Source of the DNA: Paenibacillus sp. FSL R5-0766
GTDB taxonomy: Bacteria; Bacillota; Bacilli; Paenibacillales; Paenibacillaceae
Direction of reading: 5' to 3'
Length of the DNA: 64,000 nt
Assembly: GCF_037971845.1 (NCBI RefSeq)
Contig: NZ_CP150227.1
Coordinates: forward strand, 124,001-188,000
Shown here: one piece after another, positions 52,370 through 60,571 of the stretch
Layout of the letters: each line of letters starts with the position of its first letter
Numbering within the stretch: position 1 is the first letter of the stretch
The notes under the pieces: generated by a model
Databases searched by the model: none
Seen by the model: the letters and a program-made list of their open reading frames with translations, nothing else
Told to the model about the DNA's origin: nothing
Made by a program: the position numbers and the translations under genes

Positions 52370-53320
52370 ATGTCTGAGAAAATCTACGTTGGGGTCGATC
52401 TCGGCGGAACAGCAATCAAGGTCGGTATATGCGATGAACAAGGTCAGCTAATGCATACGTATGAAGGACCGACTGAAGTGGATAAGGGCGTAGACACGGT
52501 CATCGCCAACATCGAGAAGTATGTCCGACATATCGTAGCCGAATCACCGTACAGCTGGGAACAGCTTGAGGGTGTAGGTGCTGGAGTGGCCGGTTTCACG
52601 AATGTACGCGAGGGAATTATCGTTCATGCCCCTAACATCGGATTTCGGAATGTGGCCATTCGTTCGATTCTGGAAGAACGTCTGGGCAAGCCAATCAAAA
52701 TAGATAACGATGCAAACGTGGCTGCGCTGGGTGAAGTATGGGCAGGTGCCGGCAAAGGCGTAGACAACTGCGTATGTTATACACTCGGTACGGGTGTTGG
52801 CGGAGGCTTGATCTTGAATGGCAACATCTATCAGGGTTTCTCCGGTATGGCGGGAGAACTGGGTCATATCAGTGTTGTACCTGATCTGGAAGCCATCAAA
52901 TGCGGTTGTGGTAAAATGGGATGTGTAGAAACAGTATCGTCTGCAACGGGTATTATCCGTATGGCAAAGGATGCAGTAGAACGTGGTGATCATACGTCAC
53001 TGGCTCTCGTCGACAAGATTGCAGCCAAAGAAGTATTTGATGCTGCCAAGGCAGGCGATGAAGTGGCACAGCGCATTGTGAATCGTGCGGCCTTCTACCT
53101 GGGCAAGTCCATGGCTACTGTAGCGGCTGTCATTAACCCGGAGATGTTCATCATTGGTGGTGGCGTATCCAAAGCAGGTAATTTCTTGTTCGATGAAATC
53201 CGTACCGTATTTGCTAAGTTGACACCGGAACCACTCCAAGAAGGGGTTCAGATTCTGGAAGCTACACTTGGTAATAATGCAGGTATTGTGGGTGCAGCAG
53301 GTCTTCTCTTGCGTTCCTAG
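52370..53320 (+). CDS. glk: ROK family glucokinase
   Basis: Phosphorylates glucose to glucose 6-phosphate. The ATG at 52370 has AAAGGTGG eight bases upstream and gives 316 residues. Motifs: ATP/phosphate loop VGVDLGGTAIKVGI, sugar-binding NDANVAALGEVWAGAG and LGTGVGGGLILNG, and the ROK zinc site GHISVVPDLEAIKCGCGKMGC. It precedes rapZ by 51 bases, taking the place of the Nudix gene yvcI of B. subtilis, so it may be co-transcribed with rapZ-yvcK-whiA. Confidence 0.94.
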   Translation: MSEKIYVGVDLGGTAIKVGICDEQGQLMHTYEGPTEVDKGVDTVIANIEKYVRHIVAESPYSWEQLEGVGAGVAGFTNVREGIIVHAPNIGFRNVAIRSILEERLGKPIKIDNDANVAALGEVWAGAGKGVDNCVCYTLGTGVGGGLILNGNIYQGFSGMAGELGHISVVPDLEAIKCGCGKMGCVETVSSATGIIRMAKDAVERGDHTSLALVDKIAAKEVFDAAKAGDEVAQRIVNRAAFYLGKSMATVAAVINPEMFIIGGGVSKAGNFLFDEIRTVFAKLTPEPLQEGVQILEATLGNNAGIVGAAGLLLRS

Positions 53321-53371
53321 TGACCTCGTAACAATATATGAAGACAGCAATATGATAAGGAGGGGACATTT

Positions 53372-54271
53372 ATGCTTGAAGGTGAAGGATCACCAGGCAC
53401 AGGCGCCACGCTCATTATCATTACGGGCATGTCCGGAGCAGGTAAAACCATTGCAGTACAAAGCCTGGAGGATCTGGGTTTCTTCTGTGTGGATAATCTG
53501 CCGCCGGTATTGATTCCGAAATTTGCGGAACTAATTGAACAGTCAAACGGCAAGATTGGTAAGGTTGCATTGGTTATCGATCTGCGCGGGCGTGAATTCT
53601 TTACGGCTCTGTCCGAGTCTTTGAACTATATTAAAGATCATTTTACCATTCATTGCGAGATTTTATTCCTGGATGCTACAGATTCTGTACTTGTTCAGCG
53701 TTACAAAGAAAGCAGGCGCAGACATCCACTGGCTCCTGAGGGCATGCCGCTGGACGGCATCCGACTGGAACGCAAGATGTTGGAGGAACTCAAAAACTCT
53801 GCGACTCAGGTACTGAATACTAGTACAATGAAGCCTGCTCAACTGAAAGAACGCATCATATCCCGCTTTTCTCATCTGGAAAGCCAAATGCTGTCGGTGA
53901 ATATTACGTCGTTTGGATTCAAATATGGCATTCCGATTGATGCTGATCTGGTGTTTGATGTACGTTTTTTACCGAATCCGCATTATATTGATCATTTGCG
54001 TCCGAATACGGGGCAGAATAGTGATGTCTATGAATATGTCATGAAATGGCCAGAGACACAGGCCTTTCTGACGAAACTGCTGGATATGCTGCATTTCCTG
54101 ATTCCGCAATACCGGAAGGAAGGCAAAAGCCAGGTTATTATTGGAATCGGCTGTACCGGAGGCAAGCATCGTTCGGTAGCAATATCGGAATATTTGGGCA
54201 AGATGTTGGGAAGCAGCGAGACTGAAGCTGTCACCGTGAGCCATCGCGACGCTGACCGGGACCGTCATTGA
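53372..54271 (+). CDS. rapZ: RNase adapter RapZ / P-loop nucleotide-binding protein (YvcJ)
   Basis: P-loop ATP/GTP-binding protein of 299 residues. Walker A is GMSGAGKT at residues 19-26, and the C-terminal domain has the [18 protein letters not shown] phosphate-binding motif. In E. coli RapZ senses glucosamine 6-phosphate and steers RNase E; in Bacillus YvcJ affects competence, with no RNase E partner. AGGAGGGG precedes the ATG. The rapZ-yvcK-whiA order is highly conserved in Gram-positives. Confidence 0.95.
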   Translation: MLEGEGSPGTGATLIIITGMSGAGKTIAVQSLEDLGFFCVDNLPPVLIPKFAELIEQSNGKIGKVALVIDLRGREFFTALSESLNYIKDHFTIHCEILFLDATDSVLVQRYKESRRRHPLAPEGMPLDGIRLERKMLEELKNSATQVLNTSTMKPAQLKERIISRFSHLESQMLSVNITSFGFKYGIPIDADLVFDVRFLPNPHYIDHLRPNTGQNSDVYEYVMKWPETQAFLTKLLDMLHFLIPQYRKEGKSQVIIGIGCTGGKHRSVAISEYLGKMLGSSETEAVTVSHRDADRDRH

Positions 54272-54284
54272 AGAGGGTGAAGGG

Positions 54285-55271
54285 ATGAAAGAGGCCGGAC
54301 CACGAAGAGAACGTCCGAGAATAGTTGTAATGGGCGGCGGAACCGGATTATCCGTGATGTTGCGCGGTTTGAAAGAGAAGCCGCTGGATATCACGGCCAT
54401 CGTCACAGTTGCAGATGACGGTGGAAGTTCAGGCATCCTGCGCAATGAGCTACAGATGCCGCCTCCGGGCGACATTCGCAACGTGCTTACGGCACTGGCT
54501 GATGTAGAACCATTGCTTTCAGATATGTTAAAGTATCGTTTCAATACAGGCGCGGGGCTTGCAGGCCACAGCTTGGGGAATTTAATTTTGGCTGCAATGA
54601 CGGATATTTCGGGCGACTTTGTGACCGCGGTGCGGGAACTTAGCCGCGTGTTTGCCGTTCGAGGTGAGGTATTACCAGCTGCTGGTCAGGCCGTTGTGTT
54701 GCATGCGGAGATGGAAGATGGGACAATTATTACAGGTGAGTCCAAAATCCCTGAGGCGGGTGGACGCATCAAACGTGTTTTCCTTGAACCGGATCACGTG
54801 GAGCCGTTGCCAGAGGCAGTAGAGGCCATTCGTCAAGCTGACGCCATTCTGATCGGGCCAGGCAGCCTCTATACAAGCATCCTTCCCAATCTGCTCGTAC
54901 CTAAGCTGGCTGAGGCTGTGGTAGAGGCTGATGCGGTGAAGATGTTTATCTGTAATGTTATGACACAGCCGGGAGAAACAGATAACTATACGGTAAGTGA
55001 CCACCTTAAGGCGGTACACGAGCATATAGGTCATCAGCTCTTCGACTATGTTATCGTAAATAATGGTGATATTCCGCTGCAAGTGCAAAATAAGTATGCG
55101 GAAAAAGGAGCAAAACCGGTTGTACTGGATATGAATGTACTCGAAAGTGCCGGCTATCAGGTGGTTGCAGATACCCTTGTTCTGTTCAAAACCTATCTGC
55201 GTCATGATGCCGACAAGTTAAGTCATCACATCTACCAACTGGTACAAAATTGGATGTTACGGAAGAGGTGA
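54285..55271 (+). CDS. yvcK: Gluconeogenesis factor YvcK/GlmR
   Basis: Member of the CofD/UPF0052 family, 328 residues, with the N-terminal nucleotide-binding VVMGGGTGLSVMLRGLK and conserved ADDGGSSGILRNEL, PPPGDIRNVL, GNLILAAM and IGPGSLYTSILPNLLV. In B. subtilis it is needed for growth on gluconeogenic carbon, binds UDP-GlcNAc and stimulates GlmS, and it also influences PBP1 placement. It lies 13 bases after rapZ and six before whiA. Confidence 0.95.
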   Translation: MKEAGPRRERPRIVVMGGGTGLSVMLRGLKEKPLDITAIVTVADDGGSSGILRNELQMPPPGDIRNVLTALADVEPLLSDMLKYRFNTGAGLAGHSLGNLILAAMTDISGDFVTAVRELSRVFAVRGEVLPAAGQAVVLHAEMEDGTIITGESKIPEAGGRIKRVFLEPDHVEPLPEAVEAIRQADAILIGPGSLYTSILPNLLVPKLAEAVVEADAVKMFICNVMTQPGETDNYTVSDHLKAVHEHIGHQLFDYVIVNNGDIPLQVQNKYAEKGAKPVVLDMNVLESAGYQVVADTLVLFKTYLRHDADKLSHHIYQLVQNWMLRKR

Positions 55272-55277
55272 AGTCCC

Positions 55278-56216
55278 ATGTCGTTTGCAGCACAGACCAA
55301 AAAAGAGTTAACCATGATCGAGAGCGAACCGTGCTGCGAAAAGGCGGAACTTTCAGCCCTCATCCGTATGCTTGGTGCAGTGCAGTTATCGAATAAAAAA
55401 GTGATCTTGGATATTTCGACGGAGAATGCCGCCATTGCAAGACGGGCATACTCTCTGCTTAAAAAGCATTTTCAAGTGCATACGGAATTACTGGTCCGCA
55501 AAAAAATGCGGCTGAAAAAGAACAATGTATATATTGTTCGTATTCCAACCATGGTACAGGAGATTCTCAATAGTCTTCATATTGTATCGGAAGGTTTTCT
55601 GTTTACGCCAGGGATTAATACGGAGTTATTTCAGCAGAACTGTTGTAAACGGGCCTATCTTCGCGGTGCATTTCTGGCCGGTGGATCGGTTAATAATCCG
55701 GAAGGTTCCTCGTACCATCTGGAGATTGCGTCCATGTATGAAGAGCACTGTCAGGCACTGGTGGACCTTGCCAATGAATTTCATCTGAATGCCCGGTGTA
55801 TAGAACGGAAAAAAGGATTCATCCTATACATTAAGGAAGGCGAGAAAATCATTGAGCTGCTCAGCATCATTGGTGCTCATCAGGCCTTGTTCAAGTTTGA
55901 GGATGTACGAATTATGCGCGACATGCGTAACTCCGTTAACCGGATTGTCAATTGTGAGACGGCCAACCTGAACAAAACCATTGGAGCCGCGGTAAGACAA
56001 ATCGATAATATCCGGTTGTTACAAAAGGAAGTTGGTCTGGAATCGCTGCCTGAGAAGCTTCGCGAAGTGGCGGAGGTTCGACTCGCTCATCCGGATATCA
56101 ACTTGAAGGAAGTTGGCGAGCTCCTTAAAGGTACAGTCAGCAAGTCGGGAGTGAACCATCGGCTTCGTAAAATTGATGAGCTGGCTGAGAAAGTGCGCGC
56201 AGAACGTTATGGTTAA
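55278..56216 (+). CDS. whiA: DNA-binding protein WhiA
   Basis: Protein of 312 residues with an N-terminal LAGLIDADG homing-endonuclease-like fold without nuclease use ([41 protein letters not shown]) and a C-terminal helix-turn-helix ([40 protein letters not shown]). WhiA controls sporulation genes in Streptomyces and affects cell division and chromosome segregation in Bacillus. Its start overlaps no gene but lies six bases after yvcK. The next gene is the HPr/Crh gene after a 254-base gap. Confidence 0.96.
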   Translation: MSFAAQTKKELTMIESEPCCEKAELSALIRMLGAVQLSNKKVILDISTENAAIARRAYSLLKKHFQVHTELLVRKKMRLKKNNVYIVRIPTMVQEILNSLHIVSEGFLFTPGINTELFQQNCCKRAYLRGAFLAGGSVNNPEGSSYHLEIASMYEEHCQALVDLANEFHLNARCIERKKGFILYIKEGEKIIELLSIIGAHQALFKFEDVRIMRDMRNSVNRIVNCETANLNKTIGAAVRQIDNIRLLQKEVGLESLPEKLREVAEVRLAHPDINLKEVGELLKGTVSKSGVNHRLRKIDELAEKVRAERYG

Positions 56217-56302
56217 GTCGGTGTAGGGTAAAGTAACAAGGTCGGCTGTTTCTGCTGAACAGAAAGGTCGGGAAAGTCAGCCGTTAAGGATCTGGGAGAC
56301 TC

Positions 56303-56379
56303 ACTCAGGTCATTGGATGCGCTCTGCAAAAGATGAAATAGGGCAAGATAATGTCCGTCAAAGTACCCTGAGTTTTTTC
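56303..56379 (+). terminator. Possible terminator after whiA
   Basis: ACTCAGG near 56303 pairs with CCTGAGT near 56367-56373 across a loop of nearly 60 bases, followed by six T. The long loop makes this tentative. Confidence 0.4.
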
Positions 56380-56402
56380 TTCTAGTGTCCTGCACGGGTT
56401 AA

Positions 56403-56411
56403 TGGTATAAT
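56403..56411 (+). promoter_or_regulatory. Extended -10 promoter of the HPr/Crh gene
   Basis: TGG followed by TATAAT at 56406-56411. No good -35 is present, and the start codon lies about 60 bases downstream. Confidence 0.5.
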
Positions 56412-56470
56412 GTTGTATAAATATAATTGTGTATTTAATGTCCAGATTTCATAATAGGGGGTAAGTTTCC

Positions 56471-56740
56471 ATGACAAAGCACCCGGTAGTTGTCCGTTTG
56501 AAAACGGGTCTCCATGCCAGACCTGCGGCACTGTTCGTTCAAGAAGCGAATAAGTACTCGTCTGAAGTGTTCGTCGAGAAGGACGACAAAAAAGTTAATG
56601 CAAAAAGTATCATGGGGATCATGAGCCTTGCGATTAGCACAGGTACGGAAATCCAGATTAGTGCAGAAGGCGCGGATGCCGAACAGGCTGTAAACGCTTT
56701 AGTTAGTCTGGTAAGCAAGGAAGAGCTCGAAAACCAATAA
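56471..56740 (+). CDS. HPr-family phosphocarrier protein at the crh locus, with His15 and Ser46
   Basis: Protein of 89 residues of the HPr fold. Ser46 lies in VNAKSIMGIMSL, the site used by HPr kinase for CcpA control. At position 15 it has His (LKTGLHARPAALF), the PTS phosphorylation site, whereas B. subtilis Crh at this locus has Gln. The rest resembles Crh (ALFVQEANKYSSEVFVEKD). By position it is crh; by residues it could work both as PTS HPr and as a co-repressor. GGGGGTAAG precedes the ATG. A terminator follows. Confidence 0.92.
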   Translation: MTKHPVVVRLKTGLHARPAALFVQEANKYSSEVFVEKDDKKVNAKSIMGIMSLAISTGTEIQISAEGADAEQAVNALVSLVSKEELENQ

Positions 56741-56761
56741 GATATGATCAATCCAATGAAG

Positions 56762-56784
56762 AAGTCCCGAAAGGGACTTTTTTG
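56762..56784 (+). terminator. Terminator after the HPr/Crh gene
   Basis: AAGTCCC (56762-56768) pairs with GGGACTT (56773-56779) around GAAA, followed by six T. Confidence 0.9.
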
Positions 56785-56896
56785 TGTTTTTCACGTTTAT
56801 GCTATCGTCAAGTGCAACATTATGGAATTTGTCCCGTCTGTTAAGGTATCAAATCGTTTAAAGTTTGAGATGTTAACACATAAGGAGGCTATCGTG

Positions 56897-57649
56897 ATGG
56901 GTAAACAATGGATGAAACCGTTTGGTGCGGTGCTGGTGGCAAGTACGTTGCTTGTTGGAGGAACAGCATGGGTTGCACCAGGTAACTATGCTTACGCTGC
57001 AGAGGTTCAGGGAGTACAACAGAATGTGATTAATGTTGTGGGTAAAGGTGAGATTCAGGTGAAGCCTGATATCGCTTATCTGTCCATTGGTGTGAACAGT
57101 ACTGCAGAGACAGCTGCATCTGCTCAAAAAGCGAATGCTGCCAAAGTTCAAAAGGTATCCAACTTGCTGAAAAATACGTGGAAGATCAGTGCAGACGACA
57201 TTCAAACGAGTCAGTTCTCTGTACAACCAAACTATACGTATAGCGAAAAAGACGGACAGCAAATTAAAGGATATACAGCGCATCATACGCTGACAGTCAC
57301 ATATCGTGAGATGGACAAGATTGGCGAATTGCTCGATGCTGCTTCGGGGGCAGGTGCCAACAACATTGAAAACGTGCGCTTTACTGTAGAAAATCCGGAA
57401 AGTTATGAGTCCCAAGTGATTGAGAAAGCTGTTGCCAATGCAGATGTGAAAGCTGGCGCTATTGCAAAAGCAGTTAAACGTCAACTGGGTGCTGTTCTTT
57501 CGGTGAGCCAAGGTGATGCCAATGTGCCTGTATTCTATGCAAGCGAGGCGTTGATGTCCAAAGCACAAGATACAGCAGGTGGCACTGAGATTGAAACAGG
57601 CCAGGTTAAAGTAATTACAATTCTGAATATCACGTATGAAATGAAATAA
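56897..57649 (+). CDS. Secreted SIMPL domain protein (DUF541)
   Basis: Exported protein of 250 residues. The ATG at 56897 follows TAAGGAGG; the frame is open further upstream but overlaps a terminator there. A Sec signal peptide is clear (KPFGAVLVASTLLVGGTAWV with a cleavage region NYAYAAEV). The SIMPL domain follows (INVVGKGEIQVKPDIAYLSI, SAQKANAAKVQKVSNLLKNT, YTAHHTLTVTYREMDKIGEL, VKVITILNITYEM). Family roles are poorly known; some members are tied to stress or surface functions. Confidence 0.9.
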   Translation: MGKQWMKPFGAVLVASTLLVGGTAWVAPGNYAYAAEVQGVQQNVINVVGKGEIQVKPDIAYLSIGVNSTAETAASAQKANAAKVQKVSNLLKNTWKISADDIQTSQFSVQPNYTYSEKDGQQIKGYTAHHTLTVTYREMDKIGELLDAASGAGANNIENVRFTVENPESYESQVIEKAVANADVKAGAIAKAVKRQLGAVLSVSQGDANVPVFYASEALMSKAQDTAGGTEIETGQVKVITILNITYEMK

Positions 57650-58034
57650 AAGATCGAACTAAGGACTGTAAGCTCAAGTAACCTTATCAAGGGTCATTTG
57701 AAGGGTAGAACGAAATAATGACAAAGACTTTGTCCTGTGGACAGAGTCTTTTTTGTTGGAAAAGCAAACTTTGATGAAGTTGGATAGGAGGGTACCTTTT
57801 TGAAGTAACATGAAATGCTGTTTATTGGTATCTTTTTTGTATAGTTGTTCGTGACAAAAAGGTCATATCCCCATATATTTTCCTACTGATATTCATCAAC
57901 ATTGTAACTCGAGCTGTAAACCTTTCCGAGATTGGGTTAATTATAATAGAGAGGTGAGCGTATGAGATATGCGATCAGGTCAGGATTACATACGCAATGA
58001 TCCCTAATTGTGAATTCAGAGAGGAGTTTTATAT
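57650..58034 (+). other. Intergenic region before the stalk-domain protein
   Basis: About 385 bases. It contains a terminator at 57723-57756, a TATAAT at 57942-57947 without a clear -35, and a 12-codon reading frame at 57962-58000 (MRYAIRSGLHTQ) with a good GAGAGGTGAG site. The mini-frame may be a leader peptide or chance. Confidence 0.4.
57723..57756 (+). terminator. Terminator after the SIMPL gene
   Basis: AAAGACTTTGTCC (57723-57735) pairs with GGACAGAGTCTTT (57739-57751) with one G-T pair, followed by T run. Confidence 0.9.
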
Positions 58035-59129
58035 ATGACATCATGGAAAAAATGGACAAGTGCGTTGCTCGCGGCAGGAATTATTGTAGGTAGCGGTTCG
58101 GTGTGGCAAGACTCGGTTCAGGCAGCATCGGTATCCTCGAAAGTGACAACCCCGGCTGAGGTAACTCTAAAATCGGGTGGAAAAACACTGACTCAAAAAG
58201 GACTTCTTCAAGGTGGCTCAACTTGGGTATCTCTTACGGCAGTTAAAGATGTGGCAGGTGGAATGCTGAAATATGATGCGAAAACCAAGTCATATACGGT
58301 AACAGCAGCCAACAATGCGATGACCGTTAGCCTGATGGATGGACAGCCAAACGTTTATATTAACGGTTATTACCCTCAGGTGGAAGCGAAATTGATTCAG
58401 GGTCGATTGTATATCCCATTCTCGGCAATGAGAGATTATCTGGGTGTACAGGGAGATTGGGATGGCAAAACCAAAACGTTGACCCTCAGCAAGGTGAAAC
58501 AAAATAACGTGAAAGTTAAAGCGGCAACAGTCAATGTTACGGTGAAAAATGCTATTGTGGATGTTCAATATCCGCAAGTGAGTGGCCTTGCGAGCAAAGA
58601 AGCTGAGGTGGCGATCAACAAAGTATTGAAAGATGAAGTGGATGCTCATGTAGCTGCCTTCAAGAAACAAACATCTGAATTCGGCGGTGCAACGGCCGAC
58701 CGTCCATATGCATTTGAGAGCTCTTATGTAGTGACATATAACGAAAAAGGCGTGTTGGGACTCATTACACAACGATACGAGGATTATGCTGGCGCTCACG
58801 GGATGACATACCGTACGGGCCACACCTTTGCACTGGACACAGGTAAGGAGCTTACGTTAGATGATGTGCTGCAAAATAACAAAACCATGCGCGAGACGTT
58901 GGGTAAAAAAGTGGGCGATCAACTGAAAGCCCGCGGTGGATACCTCGACGGTTATAAAGGGTTAAATAAAGATCAAGATTTCTATGTGACACCAACGGGT
59001 GTAGTTGTGTTCTTCCAGTTGTATGAATATACGGCGTACGCAGAGGGCTTCCCTGAAATGCCATTTACGTATAAAGAGCTTCTCCCTAAAGGCACAGAAC
59101 CTTTCAGTAATGTAACTGGAAGCAAGTAA
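58035..59129 (+). CDS. Exported protein with copper amine oxidase N-terminal (stalk) domain and DUF3298-type domain
   Basis: Secreted protein of 364 residues. The signal peptide is SALLAAGIIVGSGSVW with cleavage near VQAAS. Residues 45-155 form two halves of a Cu-amine-oxidase-N1/stalk domain, a wall-surface module common in Paenibacillus (GGSTWVSLTAVKDVAGGMLKY, QGRLYIPFSAMRDYLGVQGD). The C-terminal 190 residues resemble DUF4163/DUF3298 (the PdaC/RsiV-like pair), with YEDYAGAHGMTYRTGHTFALDTG as the clearest stretch. AGAGAGGAG precedes the ATG. No catalytic role is evident; it could bind a wall or extracellular ligand. Confidence 0.85.
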   Translation: MTSWKKWTSALLAAGIIVGSGSVWQDSVQAASVSSKVTTPAEVTLKSGGKTLTQKGLLQGGSTWVSLTAVKDVAGGMLKYDAKTKSYTVTAANNAMTVSLMDGQPNVYINGYYPQVEAKLIQGRLYIPFSAMRDYLGVQGDWDGKTKTLTLSKVKQNNVKVKAATVNVTVKNAIVDVQYPQVSGLASKEAEVAINKVLKDEVDAHVAAFKKQTSEFGGATADRPYAFESSYVVTYNEKGVLGLITQRYEDYAGAHGMTYRTGHTFALDTGKELTLDDVLQNNKTMRETLGKKVGDQLKARGGYLDGYKGLNKDQDFYVTPTGVVVFFQLYEYTAYAEGFPEMPFTYKELLPKGTEPFSNVTGSK

Positions 59130-59176
59130 AGAATCATCATCGTGCACTCTTAAGTTATCTTTCTTATAAAATGAAA

Positions 59177-59217
59177 AAGAAGAAGCCCCCATCATGATTA
59201 TGATGAGGGCTTCTTTG
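59177..59217. terminator. Bidirectional terminator between the stalk gene and clpP
   Basis: AAGAAGCCC...CATCAT pairs with ATGATG...GGGCTTCTT (one mismatch), with A-rich sequence on the left and T on the right, so it can serve both convergent genes. Confidence 0.8.
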
Positions 59218-59297
59218 CGTATGGGCAACACACGAAGTGTTGCTGGTTACGTTAGGTTTTGATTACGTTAACTCGTAGACCGGGGTCTACATAACAC

Positions 59298-59894
59298 TTA
59301 GATACCTTGGGAACCTACGTTTTCGATGACTTTATCAATGATACCGTAATCGGCGGCTTCAGCAGCACTCATGAAGTAGTCACGATCTGTATCTTTCTCA
59401 ATCCGCTCCAGCGGTTGACCTGAACGCTCAGAGATGATGCGGTTCAACGTATCACGCATTTTCAAAATGCGACGAGCACGGATTTCGATGTCAGAAGCCT
59501 GACCTTGTGCACCACCAAGTGGTTGGTGAATCATAATTTCACTGTTTGGTAATGCAAAACGTTTACCTTTTGCACCGGCATTCAACAAGAATGCACCCAT
59601 GGAAGCCGCCATACCTACACAGATGGTAGATACATCCGGTTTGATGAATTGCATTGTATCGTAAATCGCCATACCGGCTGTAATCGATCCGCCTGGGCTG
59701 TTGATGTATAAGTGAATGTCTTTCTCCGGATCTTCCGCAGCCAGGAACAACATCTGTGCCATAATGGCATTAGCCACTACGTCATTAACATCGCTACCAA
59801 GGAAAATAATACGATCCTTCAGCAATCTGGAGTAGATGTCGTAGGCGCGCTCACCCCGGTTGCTCTGTTCAACGACCATTGGAATAAAACTCAC
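59298..59894 (-). CDS. clpP: ATP-dependent Clp protease proteolytic subunit
   Basis: Self-compartmentalised serine protease that works with ClpC, ClpX and ClpE. It has 198 residues with the triad Ser98 (GMAASMGA), His123 ([10 protein letters not shown]) and Asp172 ([10 protein letters not shown]), and the usual [26 protein letters not shown] precedes its ATG on the minus strand. It is preceded by a CtsR box that covers its promoter, and the tRNA-Arg gene lies upstream, as in Bacillus. The protein matches the housekeeping ClpP. Confidence 0.98.
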   Translation of the reverse strand: MSFIPMVVEQSNRGERAYDIYSRLLKDRIIFLGSDVNDVVANAIMAQMLFLAAEDPEKDIHLYINSPGGSITAGMAIYDTMQFIKPDVSTICVGMAASMGAFLLNAGAKGKRFALPNSEIMIHQPLGGAQGQASDIEIRARRILKMRDTLNRIISERSGQPLERIEKDTDRDYFMSAAEAADYGIIDKVIENVGSQGI

Positions 59895-59961
59895 GTGAAA
59901 AACCTCCTTGGAATGTAAATGTTATTGGTGTTTATACTTAAACTGTTACCGTATTACCCAC

Positions 59962-60001
59962 ATAATAAACAATTCCAAACAAAAAGTCAAAGAAAGTCAA
60001 A
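59962..60001 (-). promoter_or_regulatory. clpP promoter overlapped by a CtsR box
   Basis: On the minus strand TTGACT (59985-59990) and TATTAT (59962-59967) are spaced by 17 bases. The + strand AGTCAAAGAAAGTCAAA at 59985-60001 is a perfect CtsR heptanucleotide tandem repeat that covers the -35. Heat-shock control of clpP by CtsR repression is expected. Confidence 0.92.
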
Positions 60002-60010
60002 CTAACTTGC

Positions 60011-60035
60011 AAAAAAAAGAAACCTTTCCGGTTTC
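60011..60035 (-). terminator. Terminator of the tRNA-Arg gene
   Basis: On the minus strand GAAACC pairs with GGTTTC around five bases, followed by eight T (plus-strand A run 60011-60018). Confidence 0.85.
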
Positions 60036-60070
60036 GTTGGTTAAAAGGGTTATGAGCTGTTAATTAAAAA

Positions 60071-60145
60071 TGGCGCGCCCGCCAAGAATCGAACTTGGAT
60101 CTCAGGCTTCGGAGGCCTACGTCATATCCATTGGACCACGGGCGC
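60071..60145 (-). tRNA. tRNA-Arg (CCG)
   Basis: On the minus strand the acceptor GCGCCCG pairs with CGGGCGC, the anticodon loop is CTCCGAA (CCG) and CCA is encoded. It corresponds to the single trnQ-Arg next to clpP in Bacillus. Confidence 0.95.
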
Positions 60146-60458
60146 ACATTATGTGACAGCAATAATGATTATAGCTCATGAAATATTTAATTGCAAGCAG
60201 TTGGTTGTGGTATTGGTTTGGATTAACCTAAAAATGATCATGATGAAGAAGAGTGGATAAAGAGTGCATTTAAGTAAATGCTATTAGAGGTTTTGGACAT
60301 GCCGTATGAAATGTGATTCTGAGCGATATGTAGATTGGATTCATTTGTTTCTTCTATATATGGTATGCGTGAGCTAGTCCTAGATCATGGAAGTCTAAGA
60401 TTGTGAAAATAGGCGCGTACAAACGCTGAATGCGTGTCGAAATAACACGTTGAAACAC

Positions 60459-60487
60459 TTGCATGTCACGTCAGTTTTAGGTAGAAT
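60459..60487 (+). promoter_or_regulatory. Promoter of the cggR-gap operon
   Basis: TTGCAT (60459-60464) and TAGAAT (60482-60487) with a 17-base spacer. The predicted start site lies just before the CggR-like operator. Confidence 0.7.
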
Positions 60488-60492
60488 AGACG

Positions 60493-60530
60493 TGGGACTT
60501 AAAAAGTTAACCCGGGACGTTTTAGGGCCA
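60493..60530 (+). promoter_or_regulatory. CggR-like operator
   Basis: Two direct GGGAC repeats (60494-60498 and 60514-60518) lie 20 bases apart, the second as CGGGACGTTTTAGGG, matching the CGGGAC repeat plan of the B. subtilis CggR operator. Placed just downstream of the transcription start, it fits a roadblock repressor site. Confidence 0.75.
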
Positions 60531-60571
60531 AGAAAGAGAGCTTAGAACGAGAACTTGCGGGAGTGGAAAGC

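Larger units (their letters stand above)
59895..60571. other. Intergenic stretch with clpP control region, tRNA-Arg and cggR control region
   Basis: The clpP promoter with its CtsR box (59962-60001), the tRNA-Arg terminator and gene (60011-60145) and the cggR promoter and operator (60459-60530) fill most of it. Nothing recognisable was seen in 60146-60458. Confidence 0.6.
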
